Assembly (NCBI RefSeq): GCF_002916655.1
Contig: NZ_PPSM01000005.1
Span: 25,804-89,803 of the forward strand
Direction of reading: 5' to 3'
From: Novosphingobium sp. HII-3
GTDB lineage: Bacteria > Pseudomonadota > Alphaproteobacteria > Sphingomonadales > Sphingomonadaceae
Length of the DNA: 64,000 nt
Below the pieces are notes generated by a model, which did no database searches, was not told the origin of the DNA, and saw only the letters and a program-made list of their open reading frames with translations. Below, piece by piece: positions 44,942 through 52,525 of the stretch; position 1 is the first letter of the stretch; each line of letters begins with the position of its first letter. The translations under genes and the position numbers were made by a program.

Positions 44942-47266
44942 TCAGTTGAAGCGCGCTCGCAAGTTGATACCTGCATAACGGTCCGCGTCGCGCGGGATCA
45001 TCAGGCGCTGGCCTGCGCTCGTGTTGAGCAGGACGTAACTGTCGTCGAGGATGTTGCGGACCATGAAGGTCAGGCGGTACTTGTCGTCCGGGTCCGACAC
45101 GCCCACGCTGGCGTTCCAGATGCCGTACGGGTCGATCGGTCCGCTTTCGCCAAGGTCCGAGTACTGCTTGCTGACATGGTGCCAGTCGCTCGACAGGTAG
45201 AGCTTCACCGGGCCGAGATCGGCGTCGTAATCGCCGCCGATGGTGTAGCTGAACTTCGGCGCCAGCGGCAGACGGGTTCCGTCACGCGCGTCGGGTGCGT
45301 TGGTCAGCGGGTTCGGGTTGAAGCGGCGAACCTTGGCATCGGCATAGGCCGCGTTGGCGCGCAGCGTCAGGCCTTCGGTCGGCGCAACGGTCAGGTCTGC
45401 TTCGAAGCCCTTGGAGCGTACGGTGCCCGCGTTGGTCAGGTTGGTGACCACGGCGCCGTTCAGGAGCAAGAAGTTGTTGGCCTGGAAGCCCTTGTAATCG
45501 ACCAGGAAGGCGGCGGCGTTGAGCTGCACCATGCGGTCGAGGAACTGGCTCTTGAAGCCGACTTCGAAGCTGTCCGACTTCTCAGGATCGATCGGCGTCG
45601 AATTGGTCGGCGCGGTGTGGTTGAAGAAGACGTTGAACGCCGGCCCCTTGTAGCCACGCGTGTAGCTGCCGTAGACCATCACGTCCTGCGCGACGTCGTA
45701 CTGCAACACGGCCTTGCCCGAGAAGTTGTCGGCGCTGGTGCTGCCGCGCGAGGTGTTGGTGCCGTTGCCGCCGCCGGCAATCGAGCCACCCGCGCCAACG
45801 CCCGAAAGACCGGCGCCGGTGCCCGGAAGCCCCGTCACCGCGTCCACTGCCGGAGCACGGGTGTGGGTGTAGCTGACGCTGTCATGCGTGAAGCGGCCGC
45901 CCAGGGTCAGGCGCAGCGCGTCCGTGAACGCGTACGTCGCCTGCCCGAACACCGCCCAGTTACGGAACGACACGTCGCTGCGCGAAGTCGCGGTCGGGAA
46001 GCGGGTCGTGAGAGGGTCCGCAAGGTTGCACGGAGCCGCACCCGTAGCGGGATCGACCGCCGCGGCCGAGCAGGTGATGTCGGCGCGGGTGAAGTCCTGC
46101 GTGTTCTTCGAGTACCACAGGAAACCACCGACCTGATAGGTGAGCGGCTGGTTCTGCGGCGATGCCAGCCGGACCTCGGCCGAGACCTGGTCGGTCTTGA
46201 CGGTGCCGCGGTCATGCAGCTGGTCGGTTCCGGCGAGCTGGCCCGGAAGGGGAGCGAGAGGACGCGGCAGGAAGTCGCCGTCGCGGATCTCGGTGTTGCG
46301 CCAGTTGCGGTAGCCGGTGACGATGCTGAAGGTGTGATCCGCGAAGGTATCGATGTCAGCGTTCAGCGTGAAGCTGTACTGCCGGTCGAGCGAGCGGGTG
46401 ATGAGGTTCTGGTTGACGTCACGCGTGTCCTCGCCACGCGGAACGATGCCCAGTTCGTTGTCGATGGCCGAGCCGCGCGACACGCCGGTCACTTCGGCGC
46501 AGCAATCGTCATCGGCCTTGAAGTAATCGGCGATGAACCGCAGGCGGCTGCTGCCGTCATCGTAGTCAAGGACGCCGCGGGCGCCATAATGCTCGTAGCC
46601 GTTGACCGTCTTGTCGTAGTAGGTGTTCTTCAGGTTGCCGTCGAACGTGCCGTAGAACCCCGTCAGGCGGCCGGTGACGTTTTCAGCGACAGGCCCCGAA
46701 AGGGTGAGACGCGCGCGATATTCATCGTCTGTCGTGCCCGACACATTGGCTTCCGCCTCGAACGTGTCGGTGCCGCCCCTGGAGACGATGTTGACGAGGC
46801 CGGCCGACGCGTTCTTGCCGAACAGCGTGCCCTGCGGGCCGCGCAGCACTTCGAGGCGATCGAAGTCGACGAGGTCGAGGAAGGACTGGCCCGAACGGCT
46901 GAGAACCACGCCGTCGACAACGGTGGACACACTGGGCTCGGCCGCGATCGAGAAGCTGATCGTGCCCACGCCGCGCATCACGATCGCGCTGTTGGCGCTG
47001 GTCGTGCCCTTGCGGAACGTGACGGAGGGAACGATGGAGGTGATGTCTTCCAGGCTCTTGGCGCCAGCGCGTGCAAGCGCTTCACCCGTCACCGCGCTGA
47101 TGGCGATGGGAACATCCTGAATGTTCTGCTCAACCTTTTGAGCAGTAACGACAATTTCGTCAACCTGCGCCTGTGCGGGCGTAGCCGCCACAAACGCCAG
47201 CGCCGATGCCGATAGCCCCAGCGCCGTCTGCCGGAACGTGAATATACCCTGTGCGGAAATCGTCAT
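44942..47266 (-). CDS. TonB-dependent receptor of the sulfoquinovose locus
   Basis: A 774-residue outer-membrane receptor. A signal peptide (about 1-33, ending 'TPAQAQ') leads to a TonB box-like 'DEIVVTAQK'. The plug includes 'VLRGPQGTLFGKNASAGLVNIV'. The barrel follows and ends '...NLRARFN', with Phe next to last rather than last, which is slightly unusual. It carries a paired Cys (DDDCCAEV) and a Cys pair in the 'ADITCSAAAV...APCNLAD' loop. AAGGAGGGGAG precedes the ATG at 47266. It is divergent from the sulfoquinovosidase operon and is the likely outer-membrane gate for sulfoquinovosyl glycerol or sulfoquinovose. The substrate is inferred from context only. Confidence 0.92.
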   Translation of the reverse strand: MTISAQGIFTFRQTALGLSASALAFVAATPAQAQVDEIVVTAQKVEQNIQDVPIAISAVTGEALARAGAKSLEDITSIVPSVTFRKGTTSANSAIVMRGVGTISFSIAAEPSVSTVVDGVVLSRSGQSFLDLVDFDRLEVLRGPQGTLFGKNASAGLVNIVSRGGTDTFEAEANVSGTTDDEYRARLTLSGPVAENVTGRLTGFYGTFDGNLKNTYYDKTVNGYEHYGARGVLDYDDGSSRLRFIADYFKADDDCCAEVTGVSRGSAIDNELGIVPRGEDTRDVNQNLITRSLDRQYSFTLNADIDTFADHTFSIVTGYRNWRNTEIRDGDFLPRPLAPLPGQLAGTDQLHDRGTVKTDQVSAEVRLASPQNQPLTYQVGGFLWYSKNTQDFTRADITCSAAAVDPATGAAPCNLADPLTTRFPTATSRSDVSFRNWAVFGQATYAFTDALRLTLGGRFTHDSVSYTHTRAPAVDAVTGLPGTGAGLSGVGAGGSIAGGGNGTNTSRGSTSADNFSGKAVLQYDVAQDVMVYGSYTRGYKGPAFNVFFNHTAPTNSTPIDPEKSDSFEVGFKSQFLDRMVQLNAAAFLVDYKGFQANNFLLLNGAVVTNLTNAGTVRSKGFEADLTVAPTEGLTLRANAAYADAKVRRFNPNPLTNAPDARDGTRLPLAPKFSYTIGGDYDADLGPVKLYLSSDWHHVSKQYSDLGESGPIDPYGIWNASVGVSDPDDKYRLTFMVRNILDDSYVLLNTSAGQRLMIPRDADRYAGINLRARFN

Positions 47267-47291
47267 TCTCCCCTCCTTGCGCAGTCAGCCT

Positions 47292-47304
47292 AGGTGTTAC
47301 ACCT
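47292..47304. promoter_or_regulatory. Short palindrome upstream of the TonB receptor
   Basis: AGGTG-TTA-CACCT is a perfect inverted repeat 26 bases before the receptor start codon. It could be an operator or a 5'-leader hairpin. No cognate regulator is evident. Confidence 0.3.
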
Positions 47305-47351
47305 CAGGTGGTCCTGTCGGTTAAGCTCCTCTTGATTGGCCGCAACATTTC

Positions 47352-47366
47352 TGTCAAGCGTTGTCA
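47352..47366. promoter_or_regulatory. Candidate LacI-family operator in the divergent region
   Basis: TGTCAAGCGTTGTCA is a near-palindrome (TGnCAA...TTGnCA) of the size and type bound by LacI-family proteins. It lies 16 bases before the sulfoquinovosidase start. On the other strand it contains TTGACA, but no good -10 is present 17 bases further on. The regulator gene is in the operon it would control. Confidence 0.45.
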
Positions 47367-47381
47367 CATGAGGACAGCACG

Positions 47382-49427
47382 GTGGCTTCACCGATGCTGC
47401 AAAAGAAACACACTTATGGGATCTGGATCTTGCCGCTGACCTTCACCGTTCGCGACGATGGCTTCGCCTGCTTCCTGGCAGGAACCGAGGTGCTGCGCAG
47501 CACATCCGCGCGCCCTGCGGTCGCCGTGGCGCGCGGCGAGCCCAGCGTCGAGATGGTGCGCGGCAACTTCGCCATTTCCGATGCGCCGCGTGATCGGGTC
47601 GAGGCTGCGTTTGCCACGGCGGATGGCGATGCGATCGTCCTTTCCGCCCAACGGGGCGGCGCGCCGCTCCTGCGCCTCAGCGCGCAGGGCAACACGCTGC
47701 GGATCGAGGCGCTGGAGCCCGGCTTCGACCGCGTATGGATCGACCTCGCGGCGCAGGCGGGCGAACATGTCTGGGGCGGCGGGGAGCAGATGAGCTACCT
47801 CGACCTTTCCGGGCGGCGCTTTCCGATCTGGACCAGCGAACCCGGCGTGGGGCGGGACAAGTCAACCGAGTTGACTCGCCTCATGGACGAGCAGGGCATG
47901 GCGGGCGGCGACTACTGGTGGACCAACTACCCGCAGCCGACGTTCATCTCCTCGCACCTGTGGGCCTGCCATCTCGATTCCAGCGCCTACTCGGTGCTCG
48001 ACTTCACGGACGCCAGCCGTCACCGGATCGAGGTCTGGGAAGGCAGTTTCACGCTCGAATTCTTCGCCGCCGCCGATCTGCCTGCGCTGGTGGGTCAGCT
48101 CAGCACCCGCTTCGGCCGCCAGCCCGCCCTCCCTGACTGGGCAATCGGCGGTGCGATCGTGGGCCTCAAGGACGGCGAAAACAGCTTCGCCCGCCTCGAC
48201 GCGATCATGGACGCAGGCGCCGAAGTCTCCGGCCTGTGGTGCGAAGACTGGATCGGCATCCGCCAGACCAGCTTCGGGCGCCGCCTGTTCTGGGACTGGT
48301 CCTGGAACGAGGCGCGCTACCCCGCCCTGCCCGCGCGTATCGCCGCCCTTTCCGAAAAGGGCGTGCGCTTCCTCGGCTACGTGAACCCTTATCTGGCGAA
48401 CGACGGCAAGCAGTACGCCGAAGCCGCCGAGCTGGGATATCTTGCCCTGCGGCAGGACAGCGACGAGGTCTATCTCGTCGACTTCGGCGAGTTCGACTGC
48501 GGCGTGGTGGACTTCACCAACCCCGCCGCGATGGACTGGTTCGCCGAGCGCGTGATCGGACGGGAAATGCTGGACTTCGGCCTCTCCGGGTGGATGGCCG
48601 ACTTCGGCGAATACCTGCCGGTCGACCTGCGCCTGCACGACGGCAGCGATCCGATGCTGATGCATAACCGCTGGCCGGTGCTCTGGGCCGAGGCGAATGC
48701 CCGCGCGGTCGCCTCCCGGGGGAAGACCGGCGAGGTCGTGTTCTTCATGCGCGCCGGGTTCTCCGGCGTTCAGGCGCACTGCCCGCTGCTCTGGGCCGGG
48801 GACCAGTCGGTCGACTTCACCCGGCATGACGGCATCAACACCGTCATCACCGCCGCCCTTTCGGCCGGGCTCGTCGGCAACGCCTACTCGCACAGCGACG
48901 TCGGCGGTTACACCAGCCTGCACGGGAACCTCCGCACCGCCGACCTGATGATGCGCTGGTGCGAGCTGGGCGCGTTTTCGCCGGTCATGCGCAGCCATGA
49001 GGGCAATCGCCCGGACAACAACCTCCAACTGGACTCGACCCCGGAATTGCTCGCCCAGTTCGCCGCCATGTCCCGCGTTCACAAGGCGCTGGCACCCTAT
49101 GTCCGGCACCTGAGCGACGAGGCGGTGGAGACCGGGCTGCCGGTGCAGCGCCCGCTGTTCCTCCACTACTTCGAGGAAGCGCTGTTCGCAGTGCAGGACC
49201 AGTACCTCTACGGCCGCGACATGCTCGTCGCTCCGATCGTGGAAGCCGATGCCACGACACGCGAGGTCATCCTCCCCGGCGACCGGCCGTGGCACCATCT
49301 GTGGACCGGTGAGACCTTCGCGCCCGGTACGTACAGAATCGCGGCGCCTTATGGTCAGCCGCCCGTTTTCTATTTGCCTGACAGCAACTTCGCTCCACTC
49401 TTCGCCTCCCTGAAGGAGAGGATATGA
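47382..49427 (+). CDS. smoI: Sulfoquinovosidase (GH31, YihQ/SmoI-like)
   Basis: A 681-residue GH31 glycosidase. It should hydrolyse alpha-sulfoquinovosides such as sulfoquinovosyl glycerol to sulfoquinovose and glycerol. The residues that E. coli YihQ uses to read the sulfonate all have counterparts: Arg301 and Trp304 in 'FGRRLFW', and Tyr510 in 'SDVGGYTSL'. The YihQ Gln288 position is Glu288 ('CEDW'), as in the Agrobacterium enzyme. The nucleophile is Asp407 ('WMADFGEYLP') and the acid/base Asp474 ('WAGDQSVDF'). It shares long near-identical blocks with YihQ from memory. I chose GTG at 47382, with AGGA seven bases upstream; TTG 47361 and ATG 47394 are alternatives. No signal peptide is seen, so it acts in the cytoplasm. 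It overlaps the LacI gene by four bases. Confidence 0.88.
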   Translation: MASPMLQKKHTYGIWILPLTFTVRDDGFACFLAGTEVLRSTSARPAVAVARGEPSVEMVRGNFAISDAPRDRVEAAFATADGDAIVLSAQRGGAPLLRLSAQGNTLRIEALEPGFDRVWIDLAAQAGEHVWGGGEQMSYLDLSGRRFPIWTSEPGVGRDKSTELTRLMDEQGMAGGDYWWTNYPQPTFISSHLWACHLDSSAYSVLDFTDASRHRIEVWEGSFTLEFFAAADLPALVGQLSTRFGRQPALPDWAIGGAIVGLKDGENSFARLDAIMDAGAEVSGLWCEDWIGIRQTSFGRRLFWDWSWNEARYPALPARIAALSEKGVRFLGYVNPYLANDGKQYAEAAELGYLALRQDSDEVYLVDFGEFDCGVVDFTNPAAMDWFAERVIGREMLDFGLSGWMADFGEYLPVDLRLHDGSDPMLMHNRWPVLWAEANARAVASRGKTGEVVFFMRAGFSGVQAHCPLLWAGDQSVDFTRHDGINTVITAALSAGLVGNAYSHSDVGGYTSLHGNLRTADLMMRWCELGAFSPVMRSHEGNRPDNNLQLDSTPELLAQFAAMSRVHKALAPYVRHLSDEAVETGLPVQRPLFLHYFEEALFAVQDQYLYGRDMLVAPIVEADATTREVILPGDRPWHHLWTGETFAPGTYRIAAPYGQPPVFYLPDSNFAPLFASLKERI

Positions 49428-50440
49428 GCGAACGATCGAACATCAAGGACGTCTCGGCGCTGGCCGGGGTATCGATCAAGACCGTCAGCCGGGTGCTGAA
49501 CGGCCACCGCTACGTCAGCGCGGACACGCGTGAGCGGGTGGAGAAGGCGATGCAGGACCTGGGGTTCCGGCCCAGCGTCGCGGCGCGCATCCTGGCGGGC
49601 ACCAAGTCCGGCCAGATCGCGCTCATTTACGACAACCACAGCCCCTATTACATGAACCAGGTGCAGATGGGCTGCTGGGAGGCCTGCCAGCAAGCCGGAT
49701 CGCGCCTCATCGCGCAGCCGGTCGACGTTGCGGATCCTCTCGTGGGAGATCAGGTACGAGGCCTCGTCACTGAGACGCACGTCGATGGTATCGTGCTGTC
49801 CTCGCCGGTGACGGACTGCGTTCCGGTGCTGAAGGCGCTGGAAGGCATGGACATCCCCTTCGTGCGCATATCCCCCGGCACGAACCACGCGATGACCTCC
49901 TCCGTGTTCATGGACGACGCGCAGGCCGCCGATGACATGACCAGCTTCCTGATCGCGAAGGGGCACCGCCACATCGGCTTCGTGAAGGGCCATTCCAACC
50001 ACATGGCCTCCGAGGAACGCCTGTTCGGCTATCGCCGCGCGCTTGACCGCGCGGGCCTGTCCTTCGAACCGGCGCTGGTCCAGCCCGGCGAATTCGACTT
50101 CGACAGCGGCGTGGCGGCCGCTCATGCGCTTCTTGCCGGTGGACGCCGCCCGACGGCCATCTTCGCCAGCAACGACGACATGGCCGCCGGTGTCCTTTCG
50201 GTGGCGCACGACCTGGGCCTCATCGTTCCCGACGATCTTTCCGTCGTCGGCTTCGACGATACCATGGTGGCGCGGATGGTCTGGCCCCAGCTCACCACGA
50301 TCCGCCAACCCACGCGAGAGCTGGCGCACGAGGCGACCAAGCTTCTCCTCGGCGGTTCGCAACTCACGCACCGCCGTCTGCCGCACGACCTTGTCGAGCG
50401 CGCATCCGTCGCATCCATCAATCCCGATCTTCTTCCCTGA
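49424..50440 (+). CDS. LacI family transcriptional regulator
   Basis: A 338-residue repressor. The N-terminal helix-turn-helix and hinge ('NIKDVSALAGVSIKTVSRVLNGHRYVSADTRERV', then 'LGFRPSVAARILAGTKS') are followed by a periplasmic-binding-protein-like effector domain with 'VDGIVLSSPV', 'GHRHIGFVKG' and 'FASNDDMAAGVL'. The likely effector is sulfoquinovose, its glycoside or a degradation intermediate. The gene overlaps the sulfoquinovosidase gene by four bases and is followed 11 bases later by the reductase gene. It would therefore be autoregulated through the site at 47352-47366. Confidence 0.93.
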   Translation: MSERSNIKDVSALAGVSIKTVSRVLNGHRYVSADTRERVEKAMQDLGFRPSVAARILAGTKSGQIALIYDNHSPYYMNQVQMGCWEACQQAGSRLIAQPVDVADPLVGDQVRGLVTETHVDGIVLSSPVTDCVPVLKALEGMDIPFVRISPGTNHAMTSSVFMDDAQAADDMTSFLIAKGHRHIGFVKGHSNHMASEERLFGYRRALDRAGLSFEPALVQPGEFDFDSGVAAAHALLAGGRRPTAIFASNDDMAAGVLSVAHDLGLIVPDDLSVVGFDDTMVARMVWPQLTTIRQPTRELAHEATKLLLGGSQLTHRRLPHDLVERASVASINPDLLP

Positions 50441-50451
50441 CAGGACGTTCC

Positions 50452-51360
50452 ATGACTCACCTTCCCTCTCCGGCCGCGCGCCGCCAGCTCGGCAAGAGCG
50501 GCATCGAAGTTTCCGCCCTCGCCTGGGGCAACTGGCGCCTTTGCGGCGACGATGTGGACGCGGTGGTCAAGCTGCTTCACGCCGCGCTCGACGCCGGCAT
50601 CACGCTCATCGACACGGCTGACATCTACGGTCCCGACAACGACGAGGCCTTCGGTGCTTCCGAAGCCCTGCTGGGTCGGGCCCTCGCGACCGATCCCTCG
50701 CTGCGCGGCAAGTTCGTGATCGCCACCAAGGGCGGCATCTCGATGGGCGTGCCCTACGATTCCAGCGCCGGGTATCTCACCTCGGCCATTGACGCTTCAC
50801 TCACCCGCCTCGGGACGGACACTGTCGAACTGTGGCAGATTCACCGTCCCGATATTCTCACGCACCCTTCGGAAATCGCAAAAGCCATCGGCGAAGCCTA
50901 TAAAGCAGGAAAAATCCGCAGCTTCGGCGTCTCTAACTTCACTACGAGCCAGATCGCGACGCTCCAACAGTTTCTGGAGCTTCCGATCGTCTCGACCCAG
51001 CCCGAGCTTTCGCCGCTCAAGCTCGCTCCGATCGAGAACGGCGAACTGGACCAGGCCATTGCCATGGACATGGCGGTCCTGGCCTGGTCCCCGCTTGGCG
51101 GTGGGCGTATCGCCAATCCCTCGGATGAGCGCACAAAGGCCGTCGCGGGCCTGCTTGACGAGGTGGCTGAAGAGTTCGGCGTGTCGCGCACGGCGGCCGC
51201 CTACAGCTGGATCATGGCGCACCCCGCGCGCGTCATTCCGATCGTCGGATCGCAAAAAGCGGACCGGATCGCCGAAGCGGCGGACGCACTGAAGGTCCGC
51301 TGGACCCGCGCCCGCTGGTACGCGGTACTGGTCGCATCGAAAGGAGAGCCCCTGCCATGA
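50452..51360 (+). CDS. smoB: Aldo-keto reductase, SmoB-like (6-oxoglucose reductase)
   Basis: A 302-residue (alpha/beta)8 NAD(P)H-dependent reductase. The tetrad is visible as Asp54 and Tyr59 ('LIDTADIYG'), Lys93 ('ATKGG') and His131 ('WQIHRPD'). 'GKIRSFGVSNF' and 'SPLGGGRI' are standard cofactor-side segments. By position between a sulfoquinovosidase and an SsuD-like monooxygenase it should reduce 6-oxoglucose (6-dehydroglucose), the product of sulfoquinovose oxidation, to glucose, as SmoB does in Agrobacterium. That function is inferred from the locus; the fold alone does not show it. Its stop overlaps the next ATG (ATGA). Confidence 0.85.
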   Translation: MTHLPSPAARRQLGKSGIEVSALAWGNWRLCGDDVDAVVKLLHAALDAGITLIDTADIYGPDNDEAFGASEALLGRALATDPSLRGKFVIATKGGISMGVPYDSSAGYLTSAIDASLTRLGTDTVELWQIHRPDILTHPSEIAKAIGEAYKAGKIRSFGVSNFTTSQIATLQQFLELPIVSTQPELSPLKLAPIENGELDQAIAMDMAVLAWSPLGGGRIANPSDERTKAVAGLLDEVAEEFGVSRTAAAYSWIMAHPARVIPIVGSQKADRIAEAADALKVRWTRARWYAVLVASKGEPLP

Positions 51361-52445
51361 CGAACAGCTCCATGACTGCAACTGACAAGACCTGCGAAGT
51401 AAGCTGGTTCTCGGCCCTTTGCGACGATGACTACGAGTTCCTGGGCCAGCCCGACCCGGCGCTGGCGTCAAGCTGGGAGCACTGCCGCAACATCGTGCTG
51501 CAGGCGGAGAAAGGCGGGTTCGACAACATCCTGCTTCCCTCCGGCTATGCGCTCGGCATCGACACCACCATGTTCGCGGGCGCCATCGCCCCGCTGGTGG
51601 AGAAGATCCGCCTGCTCTGGGCCGTGCGCATGGGCGAGGACTGGCCGCCGCAGCTGGCCCGCCGCATCGCCACGCTCGACCGCATCCTTGGCGGACGTCT
51701 GACGGTCAACATCATCTCCTCCGACCTGCCTGGTGAAAAGCTGGGCAGCCGGGAACGCTACCAGCGCACGCTGGAGGTGATGCAGATCCTCAAGATCATG
51801 CTGAACGGCGAGCACCTCAAGTACCAGGGCGAGTTCTACAACCTCGACCTGCCTCCGGCCCGCATCACCACCGTCTCCGGCAAGTGCCCGCCGCTCTACT
51901 TCGGCGGACTGTCCGAGGACGCGCGTGAGGCGGCGGCGCAGGGGTGCGACGTGTACCTCATGTGGCCCGACACGATGGACAAGGTTCGCGAAACTATCGC
52001 CGACATGACCGCGCGGGCTGCCAAATACGGCCGGACGCTGAAGTTCGGTTACCGCGCCCACGTCATCGTGCGCGAAACCGAGGACGAGGCACGGACCTAC
52101 GCCGACCGCCTGCTCTCCAAGCTGGATGACGCGGCCGGCGAAGCCATTCGCCAGAAGTCGCTCGACACCGCCAGCGTCGGCGTGACCCGTCAGGCCGAAC
52201 TGCGCTCCGCCGCAGGTGGCGACGGCTTCGTCGAGGAGAACCTGTGGACCGGCATCGGCCGTGCCCGCTCGGGCTGTGGCGCAGCGATCGTGGGCGATCC
52301 CGACCAGGTGCTCGCCAAGATCAAGGCCTACCAGGCGGAAGGCATCGATGCCTTCATTCTCTCGGGCTATCCCCATGCCGCGGAGGCGGACCTGTTCTCG
52401 CGGCACGTCCTGCCCAAGATCAATCACGCCCCTCTGGTGCTCTGA
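51357..52445 (+). CDS. smoC: SsuD-like flavin monooxygenase, SmoC-like (sulfoquinovose monooxygenase)
   Basis: A 362-residue bacterial-luciferase-like FMNH2-dependent enzyme, close to alkanesulfonate monooxygenase SsuD. Counterparts of SsuD active-site residues are Trp203 ('YLMWPD'), Arg233 and His235 ('YRAHVIVRETEDEA'), Arg304 ('GRARSGCGAAIVGD') and Tyr338 ('LSGYPH'). The SsuD Cys54 region is different ('LPSGYALGID'), fitting a different sulfonate. In the sulfo-SMO pathway the enzyme oxidises sulfoquinovose to 6-oxoglucose plus sulfite. A flavin reductase is needed and is not encoded nearby. Last gene of the operon, ending at a strong terminator. Confidence 0.87.
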   Translation: MTNSSMTATDKTCEVSWFSALCDDDYEFLGQPDPALASSWEHCRNIVLQAEKGGFDNILLPSGYALGIDTTMFAGAIAPLVEKIRLLWAVRMGEDWPPQLARRIATLDRILGGRLTVNIISSDLPGEKLGSRERYQRTLEVMQILKIMLNGEHLKYQGEFYNLDLPPARITTVSGKCPPLYFGGLSEDAREAAAQGCDVYLMWPDTMDKVRETIADMTARAAKYGRTLKFGYRAHVIVRETEDEARTYADRLLSKLDDAAGEAIRQKSLDTASVGVTRQAELRSAAGGDGFVEENLWTGIGRARSGCGAAIVGDPDQVLAKIKAYQAEGIDAFILSGYPHAAEADLFSRHVLPKINHAPLVL

Positions 52446-52449
52446 TACG

Positions 52450-52483
52450 AAAAAGGTTCCGGGTAGCCCCCGGAACCTTTTTT
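52450..52483. terminator. Bidirectional intrinsic terminator after the sulfoquinovose operon
   Basis: GGTTCCGGG (52455-52463) pairs with CCCGGAACC (52469-52477) around TAGCC, with A-run on the left and TTTTTT on the right. It separates the smo operon from the convergent maeB gene. Confidence 0.93.
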
Positions 52484-52525
52484 CTTAGGCCGTCCTGAAA
52501 ACGCTTCAGGAGGCGTCCGCAAGCC

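Noticed and set aside
45176..47215. A 679-codon open frame on the plus strand
   Set aside because: It lies wholly antisense to the TonB receptor, is Arg/Gly/Val-rich without any domain, and is a normal effect of high GC content.
47382..49427. Annotation of the GH31 gene as alpha-xylosidase or alpha-glucosidase
   Set aside because: The residues reading a sulfonate and the neighbouring SsuD-like monooxygenase and reductase fit a sulfoquinovosidase much better.
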